A stretch of 64,000 nucleotides of DNA from Streptomyces bluensis (lineage in GTDB: Bacteria > Actinomycetota > Actinomycetes > Streptomycetales > Streptomycetaceae), in assembly GCF_014650715.1 (NCBI RefSeq), contig NZ_BMVM01000001.1:372001-436000 (forward strand), given 5' to 3'. The stretch's first letter is position 1; each line of letters opens with the position of its first letter. The notes under the pieces are model-generated. The model was not told where the DNA came from, did no database searches, and worked only from the letters and a program-made list of their open reading frames with translations. The translations under genes were made by a program, and so were the position numbers. Positions 50,550 through 57,797 of this stretch are shown here, one piece after another.

Positions 50550-51332
50550 GTGATCGAGATCCTGAACCCCACCCTGTTGGCCCGAGCAAAAGACACAGGC
50601 GCCCTGGTCGCTGACATCCTGCAGACGCTGAAGAGGCGTAGCACGACCGGCACGAACCTTCTGGACATCGACCGGTGGGCCAAGACCATGATCGTCGAGG
50701 CGGGAGCGCAGTCCTGTTACGTCGACTACGCGCCGTCCTTCGGACGCGGCCCGTTCGGCCACTACATCTGCACGGCCGTCAACGACGCCGTGCTCCACGG
50801 ACGGCCGTACGACTACACGCTTGCCGACGGCGATCTGCTGACACTCGACCTCGCCGTCTCCCAAGGCGGAGTCGCCGCCGACTCCGCCATCAGCTTCATC
50901 GTGGGCGACGCGCAGCCCCCGGAGAGCGTCGCGCTGATCAGCGCGACCGAACGCGCGCTGGCCGCGGGGATCGCCGCTGCCGGGCCCGGGGCTCGCATCG
51001 GCGACATCTCCCATGCCATCGGCACGGTTCTCAGCGGGGCGGGGTACCCGATCAACACCGAGTTCGGAGGTCACGGCATCGGATCAACGATGCACCAGGA
51101 CCCGCACGTTTCGAACACCGGACGGCCTGGCCGCGGGTACAAACTGCGCCCCGGGCTGCTGCTGGCACTGGAGCCGTGGGTCATGGCGGACACCGCCACA
51201 CTCGTCACCGATGCCGACGGGTGGACACTCCGAAGCGCGACAGGCTGCCGGACAGCACACAGTGAGCACACGATCGCCATCACCGACGACGGAGCCGAAA
51301 TCCTCACCTTGCCGAAGCAAGCACAGCCGTGA
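50550..51332 (+). CDS. map: Type I methionine aminopeptidase paralogue (M24)
   Basis: This 260-residue M24 metallopeptidase removes N-terminal methionine. All metal ligands are present: Asp100 (LTLDLAV), Asp111 (AADSAIS), His175 (GGHGIGS), Glu208 (ALEPWV) and Glu239 (SEHTI). His83 in NDAVLHGRP is the substrate-contact histidine. The GTG at 50550 has AGAAGG with 7-nt spacing. It is probably an extra copy beside the housekeeping map, which normally lies in the ribosomal protein region. Pairing with a divergent XRE protein suggests conditional expression. Confidence 0.92.
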   Translation: MIEILNPTLLARAKDTGALVADILQTLKRRSTTGTNLLDIDRWAKTMIVEAGAQSCYVDYAPSFGRGPFGHYICTAVNDAVLHGRPYDYTLADGDLLTLDLAVSQGGVAADSAISFIVGDAQPPESVALISATERALAAGIAAAGPGARIGDISHAIGTVLSGAGYPINTEFGGHGIGSTMHQDPHVSNTGRPGRGYKLRPGLLLALEPWVMADTATLVTDADGWTLRSATGCRTAHSEHTIAITDDGAEILTLPKQAQP

Positions 51333-51798
51333 GGTGGGATCCCCCGGGTTCCTCTCTTCAGCTCACGAACGGCACGTGGGCGGCGGGGGCGGCCAGGCGG
51401 GGCAGGACGCCCCCGCCGAACCAGTAGGCCCCCTCCGGGTGCGGGTAATTGGCTCGGCGACCTTGGTTCCTTTTCCCAGGTCAGCGCGCTGCGGTCCGGT
51501 CTCATCCGGACGGAGCCGCAGGCTCTGGTCCCCGGGAGCGCGAGGCTGACCGGCACGGCTGTACCGGCGTACGGTGATGTGATGGCCGGTAAGGTGCGCG
51601 GTTGCGCTCACCACCACTGTGCGAAGCCGCTGCCGTTGCTGGCCCGCAGCGACAAACGGTTCTGGGGTTGATCCTCGGCAAGGAGACCGAGCACGTGGTG
51701 CGCTGCCCGTCGTGCGGTCACAGGTTCGCCCTGGGACACGGTCACCGCCGTGACTTCCTCTCCTGCCGTCCGGCCTTGCTGAGCACCTGGAGGCGTCC
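51333..51798. other. Gene debris between MetAP and the broken MFS gene
   Basis: I see no intact gene. A plus-strand frame at 51582-51671 reads MAGKVRGCAHHHCAKPLPLL then RSDKRFWG before a stop, resembling the start of a truncated Cys-rich zinc-finger protein. A further CPSCGHRF zinc-knuckle-like fragment lies near 51707 in another frame. The region looks like eroded sequence. Confidence 0.4.
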
Positions 51799-52300
51799 GT
51801 GTCCGATGCCACCGGCACCCTGCCCCACCCCCGTGCTCTGCTGCGTCGCAACCACCTGTGCCGACGCCCGGTGCTGGCGGGAGCGCTGCTTGCCGAGGCC
51901 GCCTCCATGGCGATCTTCGCCACCGCGCACGGGGCGGCCGACCTCATCACCGCCCGGATCGTCCAGGGCCCGGCCACCGGCGCCGCATCAGGAGCCGCCG
52001 GCGCCGCACTGCTCGACTTCGAGAACCCCGATCGCCCGGGCCGGGCCGCACTGGCCGACAGCGTCACCCCGGTGAGCGGCATGGCGGCCGGGCATCGCCA
52101 TCGCCCCCTCCGCCCGCCGGACGACGCTGCTCACCGCCCCCGGCGTCATCGCTGCCTGGGCCCTCGGCGGCTTCTGCTCCTCGCTCGGCCCCTCCCTGGC
52201 CCGTACGATCGCTCCCCTCGCGCCCCGGGCCGTCGGCGGCCTGGTGTTCTTCGCCCTGACTGTCGCCGCCGCGCGCCGGCGGTGCTCGCCGCCAGGTCAC
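51799..52300 (+). pseudogene. Remnant of an MFS transporter
   Basis: RPVLAGALLAEAASMAIFA, then ARIVQGPATGAASGAAGAAL and DFENPDRPGRAALADSVTP, are TM3-TM5-like MFS sequence in one frame. After about 52085 the homology continues in another frame (TLLTAPGVIAAWALGGFCSS, LGPSLARTIAPL, AVGGLVFFALTVAAA). The N-terminus and most C-terminal helices are missing and about 60 residues between the parts are deleted, so no functional transporter remains. Confidence 0.75.
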
Positions 52301-52400
52301 TGCCGGCAAGCACGGCAAGCATCGCCTCCGCTGAACCCGCCCGCACAGACCCCGCACTCCGCCGTACCCGCCGGACTGCGCAGTGCCGAAAGGCAGAACG

Positions 52401-53333
52401 ATGCCCCAGCCCACCCCAGCCGCCACCGACACCCCGCTCTCCTGGGACTTCGGCGGGATCACCGTCCACCGCATCGACGAGATCGCCCTACCGCCGCAGA
52501 CCGGCCCCTGGCTGCTCCCCGGGGCCACCAAGGAGGTCATCGACCAGGCGCCGTGGCTGCGCCCGCACTTCGCCGGCGCCGAGGTGCCGTACCTCGCCAG
52601 TCACACCTTCGCCGTCGCGGCCGGGGGCCTGCGGATCCTCGTGGACACGGGCATCGGCAACGGCAAGGAGCGCGCCAACCCCGCCTGGAACCGCCTTGAC
52701 ACCGAGTACCTGCGGCGCCTCACAGCTGCGGGATTCGCGCCCGAGTCGGTGGACCTGGTGATCGTCACGCGCCTGCACACCGACCACGTCGGATGGAACA
52801 CCCGCCTGGACGGCGACCACTGGGTGCCGACCTTTCCCAACGCCCGTTACCTCACCAGCCGTACGGAGTGGGACTACTGGGCCGCCGCCGACCTGGACGC
52901 CAACCGCCGCCAGATGTTCCGCGACTCCGTCCTGCCCGTCCACGACCACGGGCAGTTCGACCTCGCCGACATCCCCGCCGAAGGGCACCAGGTGCAGACG
53001 GGTATCCGCCTGGTGCCGGCCGCCGGGCACACCCCCGGCCAGATCGCCGTGGAACTGCACGGCACCAACCGCTCGGGCCTGATCACCGGCGACAGCATCC
53101 ACCACCCCGTGCAGCTCTCCCACCCCTACCTGACCAGCTGCGTCGACATCGATCCCGAGCAGGCCGTGAGCAGCCGCCACCGCCTCCTCGACCGTCTGGC
53201 CGACACCGACGACCTGCTGCTCGGCACCCACTTCCCCCACCCGACCGCCGGCCTGGTCCGGCGTGAACAGGGCCGCTACCGCCTGCTGCCGGAGCCCGGG
53301 ACCCCGACCGCGGCGGCGGCCACGGCCGGGTGA
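52401..53333 (+). CDS. Metallo-beta-lactamase-fold hydrolase with altered HxHxDH motif
   Basis: This 310-residue MBL-fold protein resembles quorum-quenching/lactonase-like members. The metal motif reads TRLHTDHVGWN, with Arg124 where the first His of HxHxDH is expected; His126, Asp128 and His129 remain. Other ligands are present in AAGHTPGQ, ITGDSIHH and GTHFPHPTAG. One zinc site may therefore be weakened. The ATG at 52401 follows AAAGG. It lies beside a decayed MFS gene, so it may be relaxing from selection. It converges on the WYL regulator. Confidence 0.85.
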   Translation: MPQPTPAATDTPLSWDFGGITVHRIDEIALPPQTGPWLLPGATKEVIDQAPWLRPHFAGAEVPYLASHTFAVAAGGLRILVDTGIGNGKERANPAWNRLDTEYLRRLTAAGFAPESVDLVIVTRLHTDHVGWNTRLDGDHWVPTFPNARYLTSRTEWDYWAAADLDANRRQMFRDSVLPVHDHGQFDLADIPAEGHQVQTGIRLVPAAGHTPGQIAVELHGTNRSGLITGDSIHHPVQLSHPYLTSCVDIDPEQAVSSRHRLLDRLADTDDLLLGTHFPHPTAGLVRREQGRYRLLPEPGTPTAAAATAG

Positions 53334-53456
53334 CCGCACGTCTCCCGGTGGGTGCGCACGGCGCACCGCGCCTCACCAGGTGTCGTGTTTGTCGAGGAAG
53401 CGCGGGCTGAGGATCCTCCTTAAGAGGTGCCACCTCATGACATTGGTTCCTCGCGG

Positions 53457-54446
53457 TCAGGCTTGGCGGGCGTAGGACGTGAGGCGATCGGCGAGCGCGG
53501 TGACGAGGTCGCGGAGTTCATCGGGGCGCTCGATGACGAACGGCAGGTCGAGTGAGGCGAGTACCGGAGGCAACCAGTCGAGCCGCTCCGCCCGCAGCTC
53601 GACGCGCAGCCAGCGCTCGGCCGCCGGGTCCTGGCCGGCCACGGGCGCGTACTCCTTCAGGCTGGCGACGCCGGCGGGAAGGCGGACGCGGATCTGCTCG
53701 ACTGTCCCGTGGATCCGCAAGGTCACCTCATGCCGGTACTCGGCCGTGGCGAACGCTGACAACACGCGCTGCGCCGGACCGGGACCCACGGGCGCTTCGA
53801 ATGAGCCGGGCAGGGTCCGCGCGTCTGCGATGCGATCGAGCCGGAAGGTTCGGTCCTCGCCGATCCGGGCGTCCTTGCCCGTGACGTACCACCGGCCCGC
53901 ATGGGCGACGATCCCGTATGTGTGCAGCGTGCGCTCGCTGCGCCGTCCGTCACGGTCGGTGTAGCGGATCGAGACCGGTCGTCGGTGGCGCACCGCATCG
54001 GCGATGGTGAGCAGGACCCCGGCGTCCGGAGTGTCGAACTCGCCGGGCTGATCCGTGAAGGCGAGAGCTTCCAGGAGTGTGTCGAGCCGGCGGGCGAGGT
54101 GCTTGGGCAGCACCCGCCGGATCTTCGCCGATGCCGTCTCGCTCGCCGTGTGCTGCGTCGTCGTCAGCCCTGCTCGGCGGCCGGCGACCAGGCCGAGCAG
54201 CACGGCCAGCGCTTCGTCGTCGCTGAGCATGAGCGGGGGCAAGCGGTATCCGGGGCCGAGCCGGTACCCGCCGTAGCGGCCGCGTACCGATTCCACGGGG
54301 ACGTCGAGGTCGATGAGCTGGTCCACGTACCGCCGTACGGTGCGCCCGTCGACGCCGAGCCGGTCGGCGAGTTCGGCCACAGTCCGGGTGCCGCCCGACT
54401 GCAGCAGCTCCAGGAGTGTCAGCACGCGGCCGGTGGGTCGAGGCAT
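53457..54446 (-). CDS. YafY/DeoR-type HTH regulator with WYL domain
   Basis: This 329-residue regulator has an HTH_11 domain at residues 1-60 (RVLTLLELLQSGGTRTVAELADRLGVDGRTVRRYVDQL) and GRYGGYRLGPGYRLPPLMLSDDEA. A WYL effector domain follows at about 145-225 (RPVSIRYTDRDGRRSERTLHTYGIVAHAGRWYVTGKD). WYL proteins sense nucleotides or nucleic acids. TAGCCT 7 nt before the ATG suggests a leaderless message. It is divergent from a VOC gene, its likely target. Confidence 0.92.
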   Translation of the reverse strand: MPRPTGRVLTLLELLQSGGTRTVAELADRLGVDGRTVRRYVDQLIDLDVPVESVRGRYGGYRLGPGYRLPPLMLSDDEALAVLLGLVAGRRAGLTTTQHTASETASAKIRRVLPKHLARRLDTLLEALAFTDQPGEFDTPDAGVLLTIADAVRHRRPVSIRYTDRDGRRSERTLHTYGIVAHAGRWYVTGKDARIGEDRTFRLDRIADARTLPGSFEAPVGPGPAQRVLSAFATAEYRHEVTLRIHGTVEQIRVRLPAGVASLKEYAPVAGQDPAAERWLRVELRAERLDWLPPVLASLDLPFVIERPDELRDLVTALADRLTSYARQA

Positions 54447-54468
54447 GTCCGCAGGCTAACGCGAATAC

Positions 54469-54501
54469 AGGACCGATTCTGTCCACTATGTGTCCTAGCC
54501 T
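54469..54501. promoter_or_regulatory. Divergent WYL/VOC promoter with GGAC/GTCC repeats
   Basis: AGGAC (54469-54473) pairs with GTCCT (54492-54496), and another GTCC sits between at 54481. TAGCCT (54496-54501) is a -10 for the VOC gene. The overlap of repeat and promoter suits repression by the WYL regulator. Confidence 0.4.
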
Positions 54502-54539
54502 GCGACGTGCACGCCCCCAGCACAGCCAAGGAGATCCCC

Positions 54540-54938
54540 ATGGACTTCGTCTCGATCCGCATCATCACCAGCGACGTCGCGCGCCTCGTCGACTTCTACG
54601 AGCGAGCCACAGGGGCGCGGGCCACGTGGGCCAACGAAGACTTCGCCGAACTCAGGACCGCAGGCGCAACGCTCGCGATCGGCAGCACCCGCACCGTCCC
54701 GCTGTTCGCTCCGGGCTCTGCCCGCCCGGCGGACAACCACAGCGTGATCATCGAGTTCCTCGTCGACGACGTGGACAGCGTTTACAACAACCTGACCGGC
54801 TTCGTCACCGACTTCGTCACCAAGCCCACCACGATGCCCTGGGGCAACCGGTCGCTGCTGTTCCGCGACCCCGACGGCACCCTCGTCAACTTCTTCACCC
54901 CCGTCTCCCCGGAGGCCATCGAAAAGTTCGCACGCTGA
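54540..54938 (+). CDS. VOC family protein
   Basis: This 132-residue glyoxalase/bleomycin-resistance-fold protein begins MDFVSIRIITSDVARLVDFYERATGARATW. It contains NHSVIIEFLVDDVDSVYNNL and ends NRSLLFRDPDGTLVNFFTPV. AAGGAG precedes the ATG at 54540. YafY-type regulators are frequently divergent from such VOC genes, so it is probably the regulated partner of the WYL protein. Its ligand is unknown. Confidence 0.88.
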   Translation: MDFVSIRIITSDVARLVDFYERATGARATWANEDFAELRTAGATLAIGSTRTVPLFAPGSARPADNHSVIIEFLVDDVDSVYNNLTGFVTDFVTKPTTMPWGNRSLLFRDPDGTLVNFFTPVSPEAIEKFAR

Positions 54939-55174
54939 CGCCACCCGGTCGCTCCGCAAGGACAGCTCGGTCGCGAGGATCGACAGCTTTGAGGCCATCG
55001 TCGGCGCGGGAGGACGCGGCGGAATCGCGCATCATGAGGCCTCTCCTCGCTCAGCTCCCCCAGGCACCCCTCCCGCTAATAGAACACGCATTCCCACATC
55101 AGATGCTTTGGCCACTCTCCCCTCTCAGTAAACCTGCCCACCACTACACATAAGGATGAAATAAGCGCAGAATG

Positions 55175-55200
55175 GAGCTACGCGGTGCTTACCGCAGCTC
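55175..55200 (+). other. Leader hairpin upstream of the SPW gene; 54939-55242 otherwise empty
   Basis: The 304-bp gap is AT-richer around 55050-55170 and holds no supported gene. GAGCT-GCGGT pairs with ACCGC-AGCTC around a GCTT loop, with a 2-nt bulge, forming a 10-bp stem 43 bp before the SPW start. It may be a leader structure or terminator. Confidence 0.4.
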
Positions 55201-55242
55201 ATCGGACGCGGCCAGTCCCGCTGAGAGCGAAGGAGACGAGTC

Positions 55243-55692
55243 ATGGCCAACGTCTCACACAGGGGTGACATAACCGGCCATCCCGACGTGACCGAAATGC
55301 GGGAGAGGTACGCCCGCGTGCTCGGCGGTCGCGATGTTGTGTTCATGGACGGACCAGTGTTCCTACTCGGTCTGTACTGCGCCGTATCCCCGTGGATACT
55401 GCACTTCACGACCAGCCAGCCCGCTCTGGTCCCGCACAACCTGATCATCGGCGTCGCCATCGGCCTGCTGGCCCTGGGTTTCACCGCCGCACCGCAGAGG
55501 ATGTACGGCCTGAGCTGGGCCACGTGCGCCATCGGTGTCTGGATGATCATCTCACCGTGGATCGTCGGCACGAGCCCGGACGCCGGCGTCATCATCAACA
55601 ACGTCGTCATCGGCGGTCTGGCCGTGATACTGGGGATGCTGTGCGCGGCCACGGCGGCCAGGGCCACATCAAGGAGCGCGACTCCGATGTGA
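55243..55692 (+). CDS. SPW repeat membrane protein
   Basis: This 149-residue membrane protein has two SPW repeats (CAVSPWILHF and MIISPWIVGT), each within a pair of hydrophobic helices, giving four TMs. The N-terminal 35 residues are polar and cytoplasmic-like. The family (PF03779) is of unknown function and often stress-associated in actinobacteria. GAAGGAG precedes the ATG. No partner gene is coupled to it. Confidence 0.9.
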   Translation: MANVSHRGDITGHPDVTEMRERYARVLGGRDVVFMDGPVFLLGLYCAVSPWILHFTTSQPALVPHNLIIGVAIGLLALGFTAAPQRMYGLSWATCAIGVWMIISPWIVGTSPDAGVIINNVVIGGLAVILGMLCAATAARATSRSATPM

Positions 55693-55740
55693 GGAACGCC
55701 CGCGAGGGAAACCGATGGCCGGCCCGTCTCGGCGGACCGG

Positions 55741-55785
55741 CCACCGCCGTTGCCGCCGCCGTTGCCGCTGCCGCTGCCGCTGCCA
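55741..55785. repeat. CCG/CTG-type simple repeat
   Basis: A run of GCCGTT and GCCGCT hexamer units (55741-55785) lies in the 249-bp gap after the SPW gene. No gene is supported there. Confidence 0.7.
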
Positions 55786-55941
55786 TGTCGGCCGTACCAC
55801 GAGGGTGATCCGGCGCCAGTGATCTGTGAGGCGCTACGGCGTGCGGGGAACCAGAGGCTGTACGTGCTCTGACCGAGCGGTCCCGCCCATGCCCCCACGG
55901 GCGCCCTTGACCGCTCACCCGGACCCCGAGGGGATCACCTC

Positions 55942-56538
55942 ATGGACGCCCAGGAACCTCTGCCCCTCCCGTCACCCCTCCGGCTGCACGGCCTCGGCCT
56001 GCGGCTGCGCGAGTGGAGTGGCGACGACGTGACGGCCCTCGTCGCCCTGTACGACGACCCCGAGATCGCCCGATGGACGCCGGTACCCTCCCCCTTCGGC
56101 ACGGCGGCGGCCCGCGCGTACCTCGCCGCCGCCGGCCGGAAACGGATCGAGGGACGGGGCGTCCACCTGGCCATCACGACCGACGGCCGGCTTCCCCTGG
56201 GCGAGGTCCTGTTGTTCCGCAGCGCCACCGACCCCCGGGACGCCGAACTGGCCTACGGCGTCGGGCCCGCCCACCGCGGCCGGGGCCTGGCCGCCAAGGC
56301 GGTCCGCCTCGTCACCGCGTACGCCACCCGGCACCTGCGCCCGCGTCGCGTGGTCCTGTGCATCGAGTCGGAGAACGCGGCGAGCGAGGCCGTCGCGAGA
56401 TCGACCGGGTTCGAGCTCACGGACGACGAACCCGTCCGGCGCAGGCACAAGGACCGCACGGTCACGCTGCGGACGTGGTGCCACCGCGAGGGCAGAAGTG
56501 GATCGGAGTGCACCCGCGTCCTGTGGGAACACCCATAG
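55942..56538 (+). CDS. GNAT family N-acetyltransferase
   Basis: This 198-residue RimJ/RimL-type acetyltransferase begins LRLREWSGDDVTALVALYDDPEIARWTPVPSPF. The acetyl-CoA loop is YGVGPAHRGRGLAAKAVRLV, followed by VVLCIESENAASEAVARSTGFELT. It could acetylate a protein N-terminus or small molecule. The C-terminal 20 residues are non-conserved. GAGGGG lies 8 nt before the ATG at 55942. Confidence 0.88.
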   Translation: MDAQEPLPLPSPLRLHGLGLRLREWSGDDVTALVALYDDPEIARWTPVPSPFGTAAARAYLAAAGRKRIEGRGVHLAITTDGRLPLGEVLLFRSATDPRDAELAYGVGPAHRGRGLAAKAVRLVTAYATRHLRPRRVVLCIESENAASEAVARSTGFELTDDEPVRRRHKDRTVTLRTWCHREGRSGSECTRVLWEHP

Positions 56539-56569
56539 GTACGGGACATCCCGACGAAATGGGGTGGAG

Positions 56570-56833
56570 ATGGAGATCTCCGGCATTATCAGCGCCATTG
56601 TTATCGGCATCATCATCGGCACACTGGGACGGCTCGTCGTCCCAGGACGTCAGCGCATCGGCATCCTCCTGACGATCCTCGTCGGTATCGTCGCAGCGCT
56701 CATCGGGTCCGCGATCGCCGCCGGGGCCGGCGTGGCGAACACCAGCGGTCCCGACTGGATCGAGTGGCTCATCCAGATCGGCCTGGCGGCGCTGGGCGTC
56801 TTGGCGCTCGACCGGATGCGGGCACGCCGCTGA
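56570..56833 (+). CDS. GlsB/YeaQ/YmgE family stress-response membrane protein
   Basis: This 87-residue protein has three hydrophobic helices and the family signature IIGTLGRLVVPGRQRIGILLTILVGIVAALIG. It ends LAALGVLALDRMRARR. Members are transglycosylase-associated or membrane-stress proteins without a known reaction. GGTGGAG abuts the ATG at 56570. It lies 31 bp after the GNAT gene and is followed by a bidirectional terminator. Confidence 0.88.
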   Translation: MEISGIISAIVIGIIIGTLGRLVVPGRQRIGILLTILVGIVAALIGSAIAAGAGVANTSGPDWIEWLIQIGLAALGVLALDRMRARR

Positions 56834-56882
56834 GAGGCCGAAGGCGTCCTCCTCGGTGATCATGCAGGGGGACCCTCGGTGC

Positions 56883-56907
56883 TGAGGGCGGCTGCGGGCC
56901 GCCCTCA
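56883..56907. terminator. Bidirectional hairpin terminator
   Basis: 10-bp perfect arms (TGAGGGCGGC and complement) flank a TGCGG loop, between the converging GlsB-like and GNAT genes. Confidence 0.85.
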
Positions 56908-56919
56908 CACCTCACGCCC

Positions 56920-57711
56920 TCACACCCCCGCGGGCACCGTCGGCGACACGTACGGCGTGGTCGTGGTCAGCGGTTCGAAGCCCAGGCGTTCCAGGATGGG
57001 GCGGCTCTGGCTGGTGGCGTCCACCTGGAGGTAGCGGTAGCCGTGCTCGGCGGCGACGCGGGCGCGGTGGGCCACGAGGGCGCGGTAGACGCCGCGGCCA
57101 CGCCAGCCCTCCACGGTGCCGCCACCCCACAGACCGGCGAAGCGGGTGCCGGGCAGCATCTCCATGCGCGCGGCGCTGATCGGACTGTCCCCGGCGAGGG
57201 CCACGACCGCGACGACGGTGTCGGGGGCGGCGGCGAGCTGGGCGAGCAGTTGCCCGCGCATACGGGAGCTGTCCCTGCCGAAGGCCTGCGCGTGGACGTC
57301 CGCCACCATGTCGACGCCCGCCGCGTCGGTCACCGGGAGGAGCCGTACGCCCTCCGGCACCTCGGCGTCGAGGTTCATCCGCCCGAACTCGGCGATCATC
57401 AAGGTCTCCTCGGGCTCGGGCGTGAACCCGGCGGCGCGAAGCCGTCTGCCCAGGTCGAACGGGAGATCATGTCCGTACAGCTTCCATTCGAACTCGCGGC
57501 CGAGCCCGGCGAAGTACCGCACCTGCGCGGCGATCGCCTCGTCAGCGGTCGTCTCGTCCAGGTCCGACCAGAGCACCCCGCTCCAGCCGCGCTCGGCTCC
57601 GATCTGCCGCACGACACCGTCCGCGCGCTCGATCCGCGCACCGGGCGCGTCGGGGCGCGCCCCTTCCCGCATGTCCCGGTCGAAGAGGGCCAGCACCCCA
57701 GCGTGACGCAT
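56920..57711 (-). CDS. GNAT family N-acetyltransferase
   Basis: This 263-residue protein has a C-terminal GNAT domain (~120-260): AEVPEGVRLLPVTDAAGVDMV, PISAARMEMLPGTRFAGLWGGGTVEGWRGRGVYRALVAHRARVAAEHG and RPILERLGFEPLTTTTPYV. The acetyl-CoA loop is WRGRGVYRAL. The N-terminal 110 residues form a less conserved domain seen in other actinobacterial GNATs. The substrate is unknown. Confidence 0.87.
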   Translation of the reverse strand: MRHAGVLALFDRDMREGARPDAPGARIERADGVVRQIGAERGWSGVLWSDLDETTADEAIAAQVRYFAGLGREFEWKLYGHDLPFDLGRRLRAAGFTPEPEETLMIAEFGRMNLDAEVPEGVRLLPVTDAAGVDMVADVHAQAFGRDSSRMRGQLLAQLAAAPDTVVAVVALAGDSPISAARMEMLPGTRFAGLWGGGTVEGWRGRGVYRALVAHRARVAAEHGYRYLQVDATSQSRPILERLGFEPLTTTTPYVSPTVPAGV

Positions 57712-57797
57712 ACGGCCACTCCATCACCCGCAGCCCCGCCAGGCAATGCAATTCACTCGCCTCTCACGTGAACCCTGGAACCCTCGGGCGGCCCACC

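Noticed and set aside
50182-51332. XRE-MetAP pair as a classical toxin-antitoxin system
   Set aside because: Genes are divergent instead of in one operon, and the MetAP has a normal full active site; a regulator-enzyme pair is more likely.
53424-53436. GAGGT/ACCTC mini-hairpin between MBL and WYL genes
   Set aside because: Only 5 bp; too weak to call a terminator, although converging genes would need one here.
55741-55785. Alanine-rich peptide gene across the CCG/CTG repeat
   Set aside because: Only a low-complexity frame without ribosome site; treated as a simple repeat.
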